Of a stretch of 64,000 nt of DNA, positions 1 to 8,959 are shown in pieces. The notes below the pieces were generated by a model, which made no database searches, was not told where the DNA came from, and was given only the letters and a program-made list of their open reading frames with translations. How positions within the stretch are numbered: position 1 is the first letter of the stretch; each line of letters starts with the position of its first letter. Made by a program: the position numbers and the translations under genes. Source of the stretch: PHAA01 sp963665865 (lineage in GTDB: Bacteria; Bacillota; Syntrophomonadia; Syntrophomonadales; Syntrophomonadaceae); NCBI GenBank assembly GCA_963665865.2, contig CAXXWF010000001.1, positions 1,426,001-1,490,000 of the forward strand. The letters are read 5' to 3'.

Positions 1-1209
1 AAAATCGTCAGGGTAATGGAAAAAGCTCTAAATCAAAGGGTACCTGTTATTGGAATGTATGACTCTGAAGGATATAGGCTCCAGAGTGCAGTTATGGCGC
101 AGAGCTATTGCAGTTATGGTACGATGCTGAGGTTCCAAACCATTTCTTCGGGAGTAATTCCTCAAATTGCTTTGATCATGGGCCCATGTATAGGAGGGGC
201 TGCAGTTTCAGCACCACTTGCTGATTTTGTAATAATGGTCAAAGGGAAAAGCTTTTTACACCTGACTCCAATAGGGGCAGATGCAACCCGGGAAGATTAT
301 GGGGGAGCTAAAATGCATGCAGCGAAAAGCGGAACATGTGCAGTTTTAGCTGAAAGCGATGAGGATTGTCTGAATAAATGCAAAGAACTGCTTTCCTTTC
401 TACCTCAAAGCAATCTAGAGACTACTCCTCTGTGTGAAACTCAGGATAATCCCTTACGGGCAGACGAAGAGCTCATGGATATCATTCCTGATCAAGGCAG
501 CAAAGGCTATGATATGCGTCGTATAATCAAGCTAATAGCGGATGATAATAAATATTTTGAGATACAGGCAGACTATGCGCCCAATCTTAGTGTAGGTTTT
601 GCCCGCTTCGGTGGGCGGTCGGTAGGCATTATTGCCAATAATCCTCGCTACCTGGGCGGATGTGAAGATTACAGGAGTTCGGATAAGCATAGCAGGTTTA
701 CCAGATTTTGTGATGCTATGAATATACCGATTGTTTACCTCGCCGATTGTCCAGGTTTTAGACCCAGTGTGGAACAAGAACACGCAGGTATTCTCCGTCA
801 CGGATGCATGGTTATTCATTCTACCTGTGAAGCAACTGTCCCCAAAATTAGTATTATTCTTAGGAAGATATATGGAGGAGCCCAGTTAGCCATGCCAGGC
901 AACTTTTGCAAACCGGACAGCCTATGGGCTTGGCCTTTGGCAGAAAGAGGAATTATGGGAACAGAGGCTTTGGTTTCCATTATATATAAAGGAAGATTGG
1001 ATCGTGCCAATACTCCGGAAGAGAAAGCCAAGATCAAGGAAGAAGCAACACCACGAATGGCCAACGCAGTTGCAAAAAGCGCCCTAATAGGTAATGAAGA
1101 AATGATTGATCCCCGGCAGACCAGGGCCTTAATTATTCAAGCATTGAAAGCGCAGCGCAATAAAAATGTAATATGGCCGGAGAGAAAACATGGAAATATC
1201 AACCTGTAA
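1..1209 (+). CDS. Biotin-dependent acyl-CoA carboxylase/decarboxylase carboxyltransferase subunit (5' truncated by window edge)
   Basis: The frame is open from base 1, so the N-terminal roughly 100 residues lie outside the window; about 402 residues are visible and family members are usually near 510. Seen: the crotonase-fold carboxyltransferase signature (SSGVIPQIALIMGPCIGGAA, with the oxyanion-type GG), a second half with GIIANNP and DCPGFRP, and a C-terminus ending in a short Lys/His-Gly-Asn tail like the neighbouring homologue. This family (PccB/MmdA type) moves CO2 between carboxybiotin and an acyl-CoA. It is followed 175 bp later by a second, distinct carboxyltransferase and then beta-oxidation enzymes, so a role in degrading a carboxylated or branched acyl-CoA is likely. 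Substrate cannot be read from sequence. Confidence 0.88.
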   Translation, partial: KIVRVMEKALNQRVPVIGMYDSEGYRLQSAVMAQSYCSYGTMLRFQTISSGVIPQIALIMGPCIGGAAVSAPLADFVIMVKGKSFLHLTPIGADATREDYGGAKMHAAKSGTCAVLAESDEDCLNKCKELLSFLPQSNLETTPLCETQDNPLRADEELMDIIPDQGSKGYDMRRIIKLIADDNKYFEIQADYAPNLSVGFARFGGRSVGIIANNPRYLGGCEDYRSSDKHSRFTRFCDAMNIPIVYLADCPGFRPSVEQEHAGILRHGCMVIHSTCEATVPKISIILRKIYGGAQLAMPGNFCKPDSLWAWPLAERGIMGTEALVSIIYKGRLDRANTPEEKAKIKEEATPRMANAVAKSALIGNEEMIDPRQTRALIIQALKAQRNKNVIWPERKHGNINL

Positions 1210-1384
1210 TCTTTAATAGCACACGGAAAATAAGGCATAAAATGGAAAATTCCGTGCAACTGATTAATTGAAGAGAAAAGACATAAGTACTAGATGAGAG
1301 ACGGTTGGCAAGACAGTATAAAAGGTATCAAATTAACGGCGCTTAAAGATTTGACGCACTATCAATAGGGTGAGGAGTATAGTA

Positions 1385-2950
1385 ATGCAAATAGAAAAGG
1401 TACACCAATTGCTTAAAGAAATTGAAGAGAAAAGAAATATGTACCAGCTGGGAGGCGGTTCAGGAGAAGTTGAAAGACAGCATAAAAGAGGCAAATTAAC
1501 GGCTCGTGAAAGACTCAATATATTGTTTGACGAAGGTACTTTTCAGGAATTGAACTTATGGGCATTGCCCTTCCGGACCGGTTATGAAATCGATGAAAAA
1601 TTCAGCCCTGGTGATGCTGTAGTTACTGGATTTGGAAAAGTAGATGGACGTACGGTGATGGCTTATGCTCATGATTTTACCGTTTTGGCCGGAACCCAAT
1701 CAACTGGGCAGCATGCCAAAATAAACAGAATTATGGAAGCTGCCGTTAAAGCTGGAGTTCCCTATGTTGGTATTGCTGACAGCGCGGGGGTGAGACTGCA
1801 GGACGGGATGGGAGAACCAGGAGTGCGTCCGCCATCTGATGGAATTGGCATGCACGGAACTGGTTCATATATGTACTCCCCGCCGCAGGCGTCTGGTGTT
1901 GTACCCCAGATTGCCGTGATGTTAGGACCACAATTTGCTGGATCCTCATATTCCCCCGTTTTAAAGGATTTTCTGATTATGAGAGAAGGGACTGCCTTTG
2001 CATGTCTAGCTTCTCCGCCCGTAATTAAAACCGTTAGCGGCGTTGATGTTACTAGTGAAGAATTAGGTGGAGCCATGGTGCACGCCAAAATTACCGGGAT
2101 GTGTGACAAAGTAGTTCAGAGTGATGAAGAAAGTATGTCATTTTGCAAAAAACTATTAAGCTATTGGCCGTCCAATTGGCGTGAGAAACCTCCGGTAATA
2201 GATTTGAATGATTCTCCGTATCGCAGAGATGAAAGACTATTGGATATAGTACCCTTTGATCTAACCCAGGGCTATGAGATGCGTAACTTGATTGCTATGC
2301 TGGTGGACCGGGGAGAATTTGTGGAAACAAAAGAGCTTTATGCAACAAGTATAATTACCGGTTTTGCTAGAATAGGGGGTCAAAGCGTCGGTATTATAGC
2401 TAATAATCCAGCAGTTAACCTCGGAACTTTGGATATGGATACCTCTGATAAAGAAGCAAGATTTATCAGGTTTTGCGATGCATTCAATATCCCCCTGGTA
2501 TTTTTAGTCGATACCATAGGATTTTTACCGGATACCAAAAAGCAAGCACTGGGGCTGGAGAGACATGCCGCAAAACCGATGTATGCGATATGTGAAGCTA
2601 CCGTACCTAAAATAACGATTTATATTAGAAATTGTTCCAATTGGGGAGAATTGGCTATGGGTACTGAACAGATGGGAGTGGACATGGTTGTGGCGTGGCC
2701 TAATGCGCAAATTGGCAGAGTTGATGCTAAGAATGCTTTAAACCAGTTCTATGTACAAGAACTGGGTCAGGAGAAGCAAGAAGCCGTCATTGAAAAATAC
2801 AACGATATATACCATGCGGGTTCCCGTAATCTGTTTAACGATATAATTGATCCCCGGGAAACCAGAGCAACTATTTTCAGAGCCTTAACCTGGCTTGAAA
2901 AGAAAAGTGAAAAGAGACCTTCGAAAAAACATGATAATATGCCGCTTTAA
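1385..2950 (+). CDS. Biotin-dependent acyl-CoA carboxyltransferase subunit (MmdA/PccB family)
   Basis: A 521-residue protein with the full family length. An earlier in-frame GTG at 1370 lies inside the Shine-Dalgarno GAGGAG (1372-1377), so ATG 1385 is chosen. Seen: N-terminal TARERL motif, ASGVVPQIAVMLGPQFAGSS in the first crotonase fold, GIIANNPAV and VDTIGFLP in the second. It differs from the MmdA at 23690 in carrying an insertion rich in Gly and Pro (about residues 140-165, GMGEPGVRPPSDGIGMHGTG), which may shape the acyl pocket. It lies between another carboxyltransferase and an enoyl-CoA hydratase. No biotin carboxylase gene is present in the window, so a decarboxylase rather than carboxylase role is plausible. 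Confidence 0.88.
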   Translation: MQIEKVHQLLKEIEEKRNMYQLGGGSGEVERQHKRGKLTARERLNILFDEGTFQELNLWALPFRTGYEIDEKFSPGDAVVTGFGKVDGRTVMAYAHDFTVLAGTQSTGQHAKINRIMEAAVKAGVPYVGIADSAGVRLQDGMGEPGVRPPSDGIGMHGTGSYMYSPPQASGVVPQIAVMLGPQFAGSSYSPVLKDFLIMREGTAFACLASPPVIKTVSGVDVTSEELGGAMVHAKITGMCDKVVQSDEESMSFCKKLLSYWPSNWREKPPVIDLNDSPYRRDERLLDIVPFDLTQGYEMRNLIAMLVDRGEFVETKELYATSIITGFARIGGQSVGIIANNPAVNLGTLDMDTSDKEARFIRFCDAFNIPLVFLVDTIGFLPDTKKQALGLERHAAKPMYAICEATVPKITIYIRNCSNWGELAMGTEQMGVDMVVAWPNAQIGRVDAKNALNQFYVQELGQEKQEAVIEKYNDIYHAGSRNLFNDIIDPRETRATIFRALTWLEKKSEKRPSKKHDNMPL

Positions 2951-3167
2951 AAAAGATTTGTAGTTTTAAAAATTGTCAGTTTAGAGCGAACGTGGCAACC
3001 AAATAAACCGGTCGGACAGTTCAGAAATTATTCGGGAGTATCCTGTAGACCGTATGAGGCAAGATGAAAGAATATCCGAATTTATGAAAGCGCCAATCAG
3101 GTAGAGCGCGTCTGCGAATTAAGGTTAATACGTCAAATACTATGGCGTCAATGGAGAGGGCTGCTGC

Positions 3168-3959
3168 ATGGATGAACAAAGATTAGTAAGGTTGATTAAG
3201 GATGACGGTATAGCCATTATCACCATCGACAACGGGCCGATGAATGTTTTGACTGAGAAACTTATCTTTCAGTTGGGTGAAACATGTGACACCATAGCCC
3301 AAGATCCGGAAATTTTGGTTGCTATAGTGACTGGAGCGGGTGACAGGGCTTTTATAGCCGGGGCGGATATTAAAGAGTTTTCCTTGTTTATGGATCGCAC
3401 GGAGGAGGAGATGTTAGCCAGTCAAATAAAAAAGCTGGCTTCATTAAACAGACTGGCTGTGCTTGACAAGCCTACCATTGCAGCATTAAACGGTTTAGCC
3501 CTAGGCGCTGGATGCGAAGTGGCCATGCTTTGTGATATAAGAATTGCTGAAGAACAAGTTTTATTAGGTCAGCCGGAAATTAAACTGGGACTATTCCCGG
3601 GTATTGGAGGCACACAGCGGCTGCCGCGCTTGGTAGGAGAATCCAGGGCCAAGGAACTGATGTATCTCGGTGAACCTATTACTGCTCAAACTGCCAAAGA
3701 AATTGGGCTCGTAAATCAGATAGTTCCCCAAGGGGAGTCTTTGCAGGCGGCAACAAAAATGGCTCGAACAATTGCTCAGAGGTCGCTGCCTGCGCTGCGA
3801 TTTATTAAAGAGGCTGTTAACAAAGGAATGCAACTCTCGCTTGAAGAGGGAATAAAGCTGGAGGCAGAGCTTTTTACCAAAGTATTCCAGACTGAAGATA
3901 TTAGGGAGGGCGTAGAAGCATTCCTGGAAAAACGGCCGGCCAAATTTAGTAACCGCTAG
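3168..3959 (+). CDS. Enoyl-CoA hydratase (crotonase family)
   Basis: 263 residues, the usual length for a monofunctional crotonase. The oxyanion-hole segment GADIKEFS and both catalytic glutamates of hydratases are seen (GAGCEVAM and GQPEIKLG). It would hydrate a trans-2-enoyl-CoA to the 3-hydroxyacyl-CoA in the cytoplasm. It starts at ATG 3168 after a weak purine run (GGAGAGGG). The next gene downstream encodes a 3-hydroxyacyl-CoA dehydrogenase, which would use its product. Sequence gives the class firmly; chain length or branching of the substrate is not deducible. Confidence 0.92.
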   Translation: MDEQRLVRLIKDDGIAIITIDNGPMNVLTEKLIFQLGETCDTIAQDPEILVAIVTGAGDRAFIAGADIKEFSLFMDRTEEEMLASQIKKLASLNRLAVLDKPTIAALNGLALGAGCEVAMLCDIRIAEEQVLLGQPEIKLGLFPGIGGTQRLPRLVGESRAKELMYLGEPITAQTAKEIGLVNQIVPQGESLQAATKMARTIAQRSLPALRFIKEAVNKGMQLSLEEGIKLEAELFTKVFQTEDIREGVEAFLEKRPAKFSNR

Positions 3960-4162
3960 GAATGTTGCAGGTGTATATAACGTGCTCCAGTAAAAAAATG
4001 GTCGTTTCGTGCAATGCTGTGAAAACAGCTCCTAATAAATCAATCTGGAACGTTAGGACGTTTAATGCAAATTTCATCAACATCGTGACGACTAATCCCA
4101 TGGATAGCATTGGCAAGCAAACTTGCGAACTTTAGTTCTGCAAATAGTTATGGAGGTGCACA

Positions 4163-5029
4163 ATGATGAATGTAACGGATATCAAAAAAATATGTATTAT
4201 CGGGGCCGGGAACATGGGACATCAAATATCGCTTTCGGCCGCCTTGGCAGGTTATCAAGTTGCCTGTACGGATGTAAGCTTAGAAATCTTAGACAAGGCA
4301 GAAAAATTTGCACGTACTTATCTGTCGGAGAGGATTGCCAAGGGCAAAATAAGTCAGGAAAAAGCCGACATGGCCTTGAGCAATCTGAGTTTTACTCCAA
4401 GCCTGGAAGAAGCTGCTACGAGAGCCGATTTTGTAATCGAGGCGGCAGTTGAAAAAATTGATATTAAGCGGAAGCTTTTTGCTGATCTGGACCGCATTAC
4501 ACCGTCTCATGCTATTCTAGCTACCAATAGTTCCTTTATTGTAAGTTCAAAAGTTGCTGATGCAACCAATCGACCGGACAAGGTATGCAACATGCACTTT
4601 TTCAATCCGGCTCTGGTAATGAAGCTGGTCGAAGTTGTACAAGGACCTCATACTTCCCAGGAGACTGTTGAGATAGCCATGGGACTGTGTGAATCAATGG
4701 GTAAAGTGGGGGTGTTGTTAAATAAAGAAATCTATGGGTTCCTCGTCAACCGGATCCTGGATGCTATAAACCAGGAATCCTTGTTCCTGGTCGATACTGG
4801 AATAGCAACCCCGGAACAAATTGATATTGCTGTGGTTAACGCCTTGGGACACCCCATGGGGCCATTTCGCTTGATGGATTTAACCGGAATTGATTTGGCC
4901 TATTTCGCTAGCATGGAACGCTATCAGGACACCGGCGATCTTAAGAAAAAACCATCCCCAACTATAGTTGAAAAGTATGCCAGAGGTGAATATGGCAAGA
5001 AAGTCCAAAAAGGCTTTTATTCCTATTAA
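4163..5029 (+). CDS. 3-hydroxyacyl-CoA dehydrogenase
   Basis: 288 residues, preceded by GGAGGTG at 4152-4158. The N-terminal Rossmann motif GAGNMGHQ binds NAD. The catalytic His is in MHFFNP, the partner Glu in MKLVEVV, and the conserved Asn in GFLVNR; the C-terminal helical domain ends in GFYSY as in 3-hydroxybutyryl-CoA dehydrogenases. It oxidises a 3-hydroxyacyl-CoA to the 3-oxoacyl-CoA. It differs from the second dehydrogenase at 41884: here the pocket has NPALV where that one has SPVPV, which may reflect a different acyl chain. It belongs with the upstream hydratase, although gaps of about 200 bp separate the genes of this cluster. Confidence 0.92.
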   Translation: MMNVTDIKKICIIGAGNMGHQISLSAALAGYQVACTDVSLEILDKAEKFARTYLSERIAKGKISQEKADMALSNLSFTPSLEEAATRADFVIEAAVEKIDIKRKLFADLDRITPSHAILATNSSFIVSSKVADATNRPDKVCNMHFFNPALVMKLVEVVQGPHTSQETVEIAMGLCESMGKVGVLLNKEIYGFLVNRILDAINQESLFLVDTGIATPEQIDIAVVNALGHPMGPFRLMDLTGIDLAYFASMERYQDTGDLKKKPSPTIVEKYARGEYGKKVQKGFYSY

Positions 5030-5222
5030 AAAAATGATGAGTGAAATTCATGGTTGTCCCTGCGGCGAAAACCTGACGCAGGATATATAGATATATCACC
5101 CATTTTCAGGTCGGTCATTTAGGGGCGTCAGTTGGTTTACATTTTGATTTTAGGATACCCGAAGCAGAGCTAAAACCTGAAGATGTTAATTAATGGGAAA
5201 TTAATAGATTGGAGTGTTTCAA

Positions 5223-6263
5223 GTGAAGACCCGAGTGACAGAAATGTTTGGAATCCGTTATCCGATCCTACTTTCGGGAATGAGTTATATCAGTACACCC
5301 AAGTTGGCAGCTGCGGTATCGAATGCAGGCGGCCTTGGCATTATTGCTACCGGGCCTCTAAGTATTGATGATACCAGGAATGCCATCAAAGAGATCAGAT
5401 CCCTAACCGATAAACCTTTCGCATTGAATGTGTCACTTCGGTTACCGGGTGCTGCAGAAAAGGCTTCACTTCTTCTTGAGGAAAAAGTCCCTGTCATAAA
5501 TTACGCTTTAGGCAAAGGGGATTGGCTTGTCAAAGGTGCTCGTGAATACGGTGGAAAGGTTATTGCGACTGTAGTAAATCACAAACATGCTAAGAAAGCG
5601 GAAGAATTTGGTGTGGATGGACTTATTGTTACGGGTCACGAAGCTGGGGCTCACGGAGGAAGTGTAACGAGCCTGGTTCTTATTCCCAATATTGTGGGGG
5701 CTGTCAAGATACCTGTTATTGCTGCTGGAGGTTTTGCGGACGGAAGGGGTCTTGCTGCAGCTTTAGCCCTGGGGGCAGAGGGGATAGCCATGGGAACTCG
5801 GTTCATGACTACGCAAGAAAGCCCATTACATTCATATTATAAGGAATTATCCCTCAAAAAAAGCATTTACGAGACCCTTTATTCGGATCTATTTGACGGT
5901 ATGAATTCTCGGACTATGGATACCGAAGCTGCCAGGAGAAAATTAAAGCAGGGTATTAATTTCTACGCGGCTTTTAGAAGCTCTCGGGCAAGAGCGAAAG
6001 AACTGAATATTCCTTATGCAAAACTTATGATGGAAACACTGTCTTCCGGGTTGAAAAAGACTATTTACCAAGCACGTATGGCTGAAGGCGTTGAAGATGT
6101 TCGCCTGGCAATAGAAGAAGGTAACCACGACAGGGGAACCCTCCCGCTAGGACAGGTAGTGGGTCTTATCAACGATATCCCCTCGGTATCAGAATTAATG
6201 GAACGCATTGTTGCCGAAGCCTACAGTGCCCAAAAGAAAATAGCTGATCAGATGAGTCAGTAA
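5223..6263 (+). CDS. Nitronate monooxygenase / FabK-like FMN enoyl-reductase family protein
   Basis: About 346 residues. GTG 5223 is preferred over an in-frame GTG at 5214, because GGAG at 5211-5214 sits 8 bases before it. A TIM-barrel FMN protein of the 2-nitropropane dioxygenase family: N-terminal RYPILLSGM, ISTPKLAAAVSNAGGLGIIA, the VTGHEAGAHGG histidine motif, and the phosphate-binding PVIAAGGFADGRGLA and AMGTRF. In aerobes these oxidise nitronates; in anaerobes related proteins are often found in acyl-CoA operons and FabK reduces enoyl-ACP. Here the setting at the end of a beta-oxidation cluster favours a CoA-ester redox role, which is inference. Confidence 0.75.
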   Translation: MKTRVTEMFGIRYPILLSGMSYISTPKLAAAVSNAGGLGIIATGPLSIDDTRNAIKEIRSLTDKPFALNVSLRLPGAAEKASLLLEEKVPVINYALGKGDWLVKGAREYGGKVIATVVNHKHAKKAEEFGVDGLIVTGHEAGAHGGSVTSLVLIPNIVGAVKIPVIAAGGFADGRGLAAALALGAEGIAMGTRFMTTQESPLHSYYKELSLKKSIYETLYSDLFDGMNSRTMDTEAARRKLKQGINFYAAFRSSRARAKELNIPYAKLMMETLSSGLKKTIYQARMAEGVEDVRLAIEEGNHDRGTLPLGQVVGLINDIPSVSELMERIVAEAYSAQKKIADQMSQ

Positions 6264-6964
6264 GAATTATTAACAAATGAGGGTAAATTCAGACGGATCT
6301 AACGTAATATCGGGAAAGAGCTGAGTTCCCATTCCAAGACGTCAAACCAATAGTTAGTAAATAACTGAGCAGAGAAATGTTTTGTCTGGCGGTTCTATGA
6401 AGAAATTTTTTACAAAGTTGGTGGCGAGAATTTTCGGGAGACCCCAAAAGCTTTACACAATACGATTGGATTGTTAAATATCAAATGCTTGCACGGAGGG
6501 GGTATTTTATCGATTAAAACTTCTAGAGCCTGAAAGAGTATAACATTACAAGGAACGTTTGGAAAAACTTGGAGAGTGGAGGTATGTAAAACGCAAATTA
6601 AGGCTGCTGTTCTCTATGGTATAATACACATAGTATTATAATTAGGTTGTGACACGATCTCTTGCCACCTATGCTCGGTAATTAATCAAACTCATTTAAT
6701 ATGTAATGTTAAAGTTTAACGCCAATGCACTTATGAATAGTGTTGTTTTCTTATAAAATACTTAAGTAATTCTACGAAAATCACAACACAAATTTCGTCG
6801 AAATGTGGTGTAGTTAGTTAAATTCGAGGTTTTTGGATTTTTCTGATTGCAATAAACCGGATGGCCGGTATATATCGGCATTGCCATACGAGCAGTACGA
6901 TGGCATGGTGCAGTTTGAAAAGAAATATTAATTCAACAATTATCAATAAATAGGGGGTTATTTA
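6264..6964. other. 701-bp intergenic region upstream of the MFS transporter
   Basis: No convincing coding sequence on either strand. The region is AT-rich and separates the upstream cluster from the transporter. It contains the inverted repeat listed at 6620-6640 and a purine-rich ribosome site (GGGGG) just before the transporter start. I checked the TGGCA occurrences (for example at 6901) and none has the correct spacing for a sigma-54 promoter. Confidence 0.5.
6620..6640. promoter_or_regulatory. Inverted repeat, possible operator
   Basis: TATAATAC - ACATA - GTATTATA is a perfect 8-bp inverted repeat with a 5-bp spacer. It lies about 325 bp before the MFS start and includes -10-like sequences, so it could be a repressor site overlapping a promoter. 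No regulator in the window can be assigned to it. Confidence 0.35.
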
Positions 6965-8257
6965 ATGAATACAACTGATACGCCCACGATTGAAAGTAAA
7001 GGTCTTTGGGGAATGGATCGAGTGGGATGGATATGTATCATTGCTGTTTTTCTGGGTATTGTTGTAGACGGAATGGACTATCAATTACTTAATTTCACTA
7101 TACCCAGTCTTATGAAAGAATGGGGTTTAACTAAGACTGCCTCGGGAGCGCTTGGATCCTATTCATTGATCGGATTGGGAATCGGGGGCATTTTTGGTGG
7201 TTGGTTAGCGGACCGTATAGGCCGATCTTGGACGATGAGGGTATCAATAGCGGTTTTCTCATTATTTACTTGTGCTCTTGGTTTTACTCACAGTTTTACT
7301 CAATTTGCTACTATCCGTTTTTTAAGCGGTCTGGGTCTTGGTTCAATTTATATGGTAGGAATGTTGTTGGCGGCAGAATATGTTCCAGCCAAAACCCGCG
7401 GGGTGTTCATTTCCGCGATGTCAGCGGCTTATTCTATCGGACTCATATGTGCTGCGCTGATATCAGGATGGATGATACCTTTATGGGGTTGGCGGACAAT
7501 GTTTGTTCTAAGCATAATCCCGGGAGCATTATGTTTTGTTATACTGTGCTTCGTTAAGGATTCCCCGAGCTATCTGGCTGCACGAGCTGAACGCTTGGCG
7601 CAAGGCAAGGCGGGAAAAGAAGTAAAAGCTGCGAAACCCCAAAATGAATATGTTATGCTGTTATCCAATCCCAAAACGCGCAAGACTTTTATAACTTGGA
7701 TTTTTATAGCAATCACTTTGCAGTTCGCGTATACGGGAGCGCAAAGCTGGATGCCAACCTATCTTACCAATGAATTGGGTATTAGTCTTAAAAATGTGTC
7801 ATGGTATTTAGCCGCATCCTATTTTGCTACGGTTATCGGGAAACTACTGGCTGGCTGGCTGGCCGATAAATTAGGCCGGAGGAAAACCTGGCTCTTTGGC
7901 GGAGTCTCTACGGCAATAGCCCTGCCACTAGTAGTCTATTATGCGACACCGGCAACTTTGCCTGTTTTGCTGTTAATATTCGGATTTTTCTACGGAATGG
8001 ATTATGCCGTAAATGCTACCTTTATGAATGAAAGTTTCCCCACCGAGTTCCGCGGCACTGCTACAGGTGCGGCCCATAATATGGGGCGAGCTGGTTCCAC
8101 GTTCGCACCTATTATGATTGGTGCAGTTGCCGATTCGTGGTCAATTGGAGCAGGACTTGCACTTCTAGCCATATCAAGTCTGATTTGTGCTTTTCTCGGC
8201 GGGTTCGGTGTTAAAGAAAGAATGTACGACCCCAGTGCCGTTGAGAAGCAAATCTAG
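6965..8257 (+). CDS. MFS transporter, aromatic/organic acid:H+ symporter-like
   Basis: 430 residues with about 12 hydrophobic segments. Seen: the MFS loop 2-3 motif GGWLADRIGRSW and its repeat in loop 8-9, GWLADKLGRRKTW, plus the ESFPTEFRGTATG motif typical of the acid:H+ symporter and sugar-transporter branches. The N-terminal segment has DGMDYQLLNF, like the DGxD helix-1 motif of the AAHS family of aromatic acid carriers. It probably imports a carboxylic acid substrate for the surrounding CoA enzymes; the specific substrate is unknown. The start at ATG 6965 follows a GGGGG tract. It is followed by a strong hairpin before the biotin carrier gene. Confidence 0.8.
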   Translation: MNTTDTPTIESKGLWGMDRVGWICIIAVFLGIVVDGMDYQLLNFTIPSLMKEWGLTKTASGALGSYSLIGLGIGGIFGGWLADRIGRSWTMRVSIAVFSLFTCALGFTHSFTQFATIRFLSGLGLGSIYMVGMLLAAEYVPAKTRGVFISAMSAAYSIGLICAALISGWMIPLWGWRTMFVLSIIPGALCFVILCFVKDSPSYLAARAERLAQGKAGKEVKAAKPQNEYVMLLSNPKTRKTFITWIFIAITLQFAYTGAQSWMPTYLTNELGISLKNVSWYLAASYFATVIGKLLAGWLADKLGRRKTWLFGGVSTAIALPLVVYYATPATLPVLLLIFGFFYGMDYAVNATFMNESFPTEFRGTATGAAHNMGRAGSTFAPIMIGAVADSWSIGAGLALLAISSLICAFLGGFGVKERMYDPSAVEKQI

Positions 8258-8317
8258 AGCAATAAATAAATGTTTTGCTGTTACTCATGTTAACAATACA
8301 GATAAATTTATAAGATC

Positions 8318-8350
8318 GGAACGTTGTTCTATTACATAGGACAACGTTCC
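8318..8350 (+). terminator. Long hairpin between MFS gene and biotin carrier gene
   Basis: GGAACGTTGT (8318-8327) pairs with ACAACGTTCC (8341-8350), and the pairing continues inward to a near-perfect 15-bp stem with a 3-base loop and one G-U pair. There is no T tract afterwards, so it may be an attenuating or mRNA-stabilising structure, or an operator, rather than a classical terminator. Confidence 0.5.
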
Positions 8351-8378
8351 AAATGATTTTGATGAGGAGGAAAAAATA

Positions 8379-8591
8379 ATGGCAAATCTTGAAAGTCCTT
8401 TAGCAGGGAAGATTCTGGAAATCAACATGCAGGTAGGTCAAACAATTACTGAGGACGATGAATTAGTTATCATTGAATCTATGAAGATGGAAAATCCTGT
8501 TTTCAATGAAACAGCTGGCACCGTTAAAGAAATTAAGATCAAAGTCGGTGATCGGGTACAGGAAGGCGATATTCTAGCTGTAATAGAGTAA
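8379..8591 (+). CDS. Biotin carrier protein of a Na+-pump type decarboxylase (minimal biotinyl domain)
   Basis: Only 70 residues, so it is a bare biotinyl domain without the Pro/Ala linker seen in classical GcdC/MmdC subunits. The biotin lysine is K36 in ESMKMEN; the usual Ala before MKM is Ser here, unlike the two sister carriers in this window (EAMKM). It carries carboxybiotin from a carboxyltransferase to the membrane beta subunit. AGGAGG precedes ATG 8379. The nearest partners are the beta subunit at 9276 and the carboxyltransferases of the first cluster. The opening MANLESPLAGKILEIN is identical in all three carriers, suggesting they share partners or arose recently. Confidence 0.9.
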   Translation: MANLESPLAGKILEINMQVGQTITEDDELVIIESMKMENPVFNETAGTVKEIKIKVGDRVQEGDILAVIE

Positions 8592-8603
8592 TATACTGCC
8601 CTG

Positions 8604-8628
8604 CCCCTCCAAATCTAGGAGGGGTTTA
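8604..8628 (+). terminator. Rho-independent terminator after biotin carrier gene
   Basis: CCCCTCC (8604-8610) pairs with GGAGGGG (8618-8624), followed by TTTAATT. It is placed 12 bp after the biotin carrier stop. Confidence 0.7.
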
Positions 8629-8815
8629 ATTGATAACTCAACTTTCCCAGTCGCGAAGAAGCCAATAATATGCGCTGCAAAATAGTTCATAAAAACAGAA
8701 GCGAAGCTCCAAAAACCAGAATAATGGAAGTAATCCAAAAGGGTATTAAATAGCTTAAGCAAGACTTGCTTACAAACTTCTATTGATTCCCCCTCTCAAT
8801 ATATATATCTTCACT

Positions 8816-8851
8816 TTTACCCGTCGGTTCGAGAGAGAACCGACGGGTAAA
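8816..8851. terminator. Perfect 15-bp inverted repeat hairpin
   Basis: Bases 8816-8830 (TTTACCCGTCGGTTC) and 8837-8851 (GAACCGACGGGTAAA) are exact reverse complements around a GAGAGA loop. It has an A/T flank but no long T tract. It is probably a terminator insulating the small Cys-rich gene, or a protein-binding palindrome. Confidence 0.5.
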
Positions 8852-8959
8852 GAAATTAAATATCTAGGACTCCAAGTATTACCCTGCTAAAATATTTGTA
8901 AGTTCCGCAATAATTGCCTTTGGAGGAGAGGCTTGCTGAATAAGAGGAGATGATTAAGC

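Larger units (their letters stand above)
8592..8959. other. 368-bp intergenic region with two hairpins
   Basis: Contains the terminator at 8604-8628 and the perfect 15-bp stem at 8816-8851. No gene or recognisable promoter of the sigma-54 type was seen. Confidence 0.5.

Noticed and set aside
4111..4126. TGGCAAGCAAACTTGC resembling a sigma-54 promoter before the 3-hydroxyacyl-CoA dehydrogenase
   Set aside because: GG and GC are 11 bases apart instead of 10 and the -24 box is TGGCAA; the spacing is strict for this promoter class.
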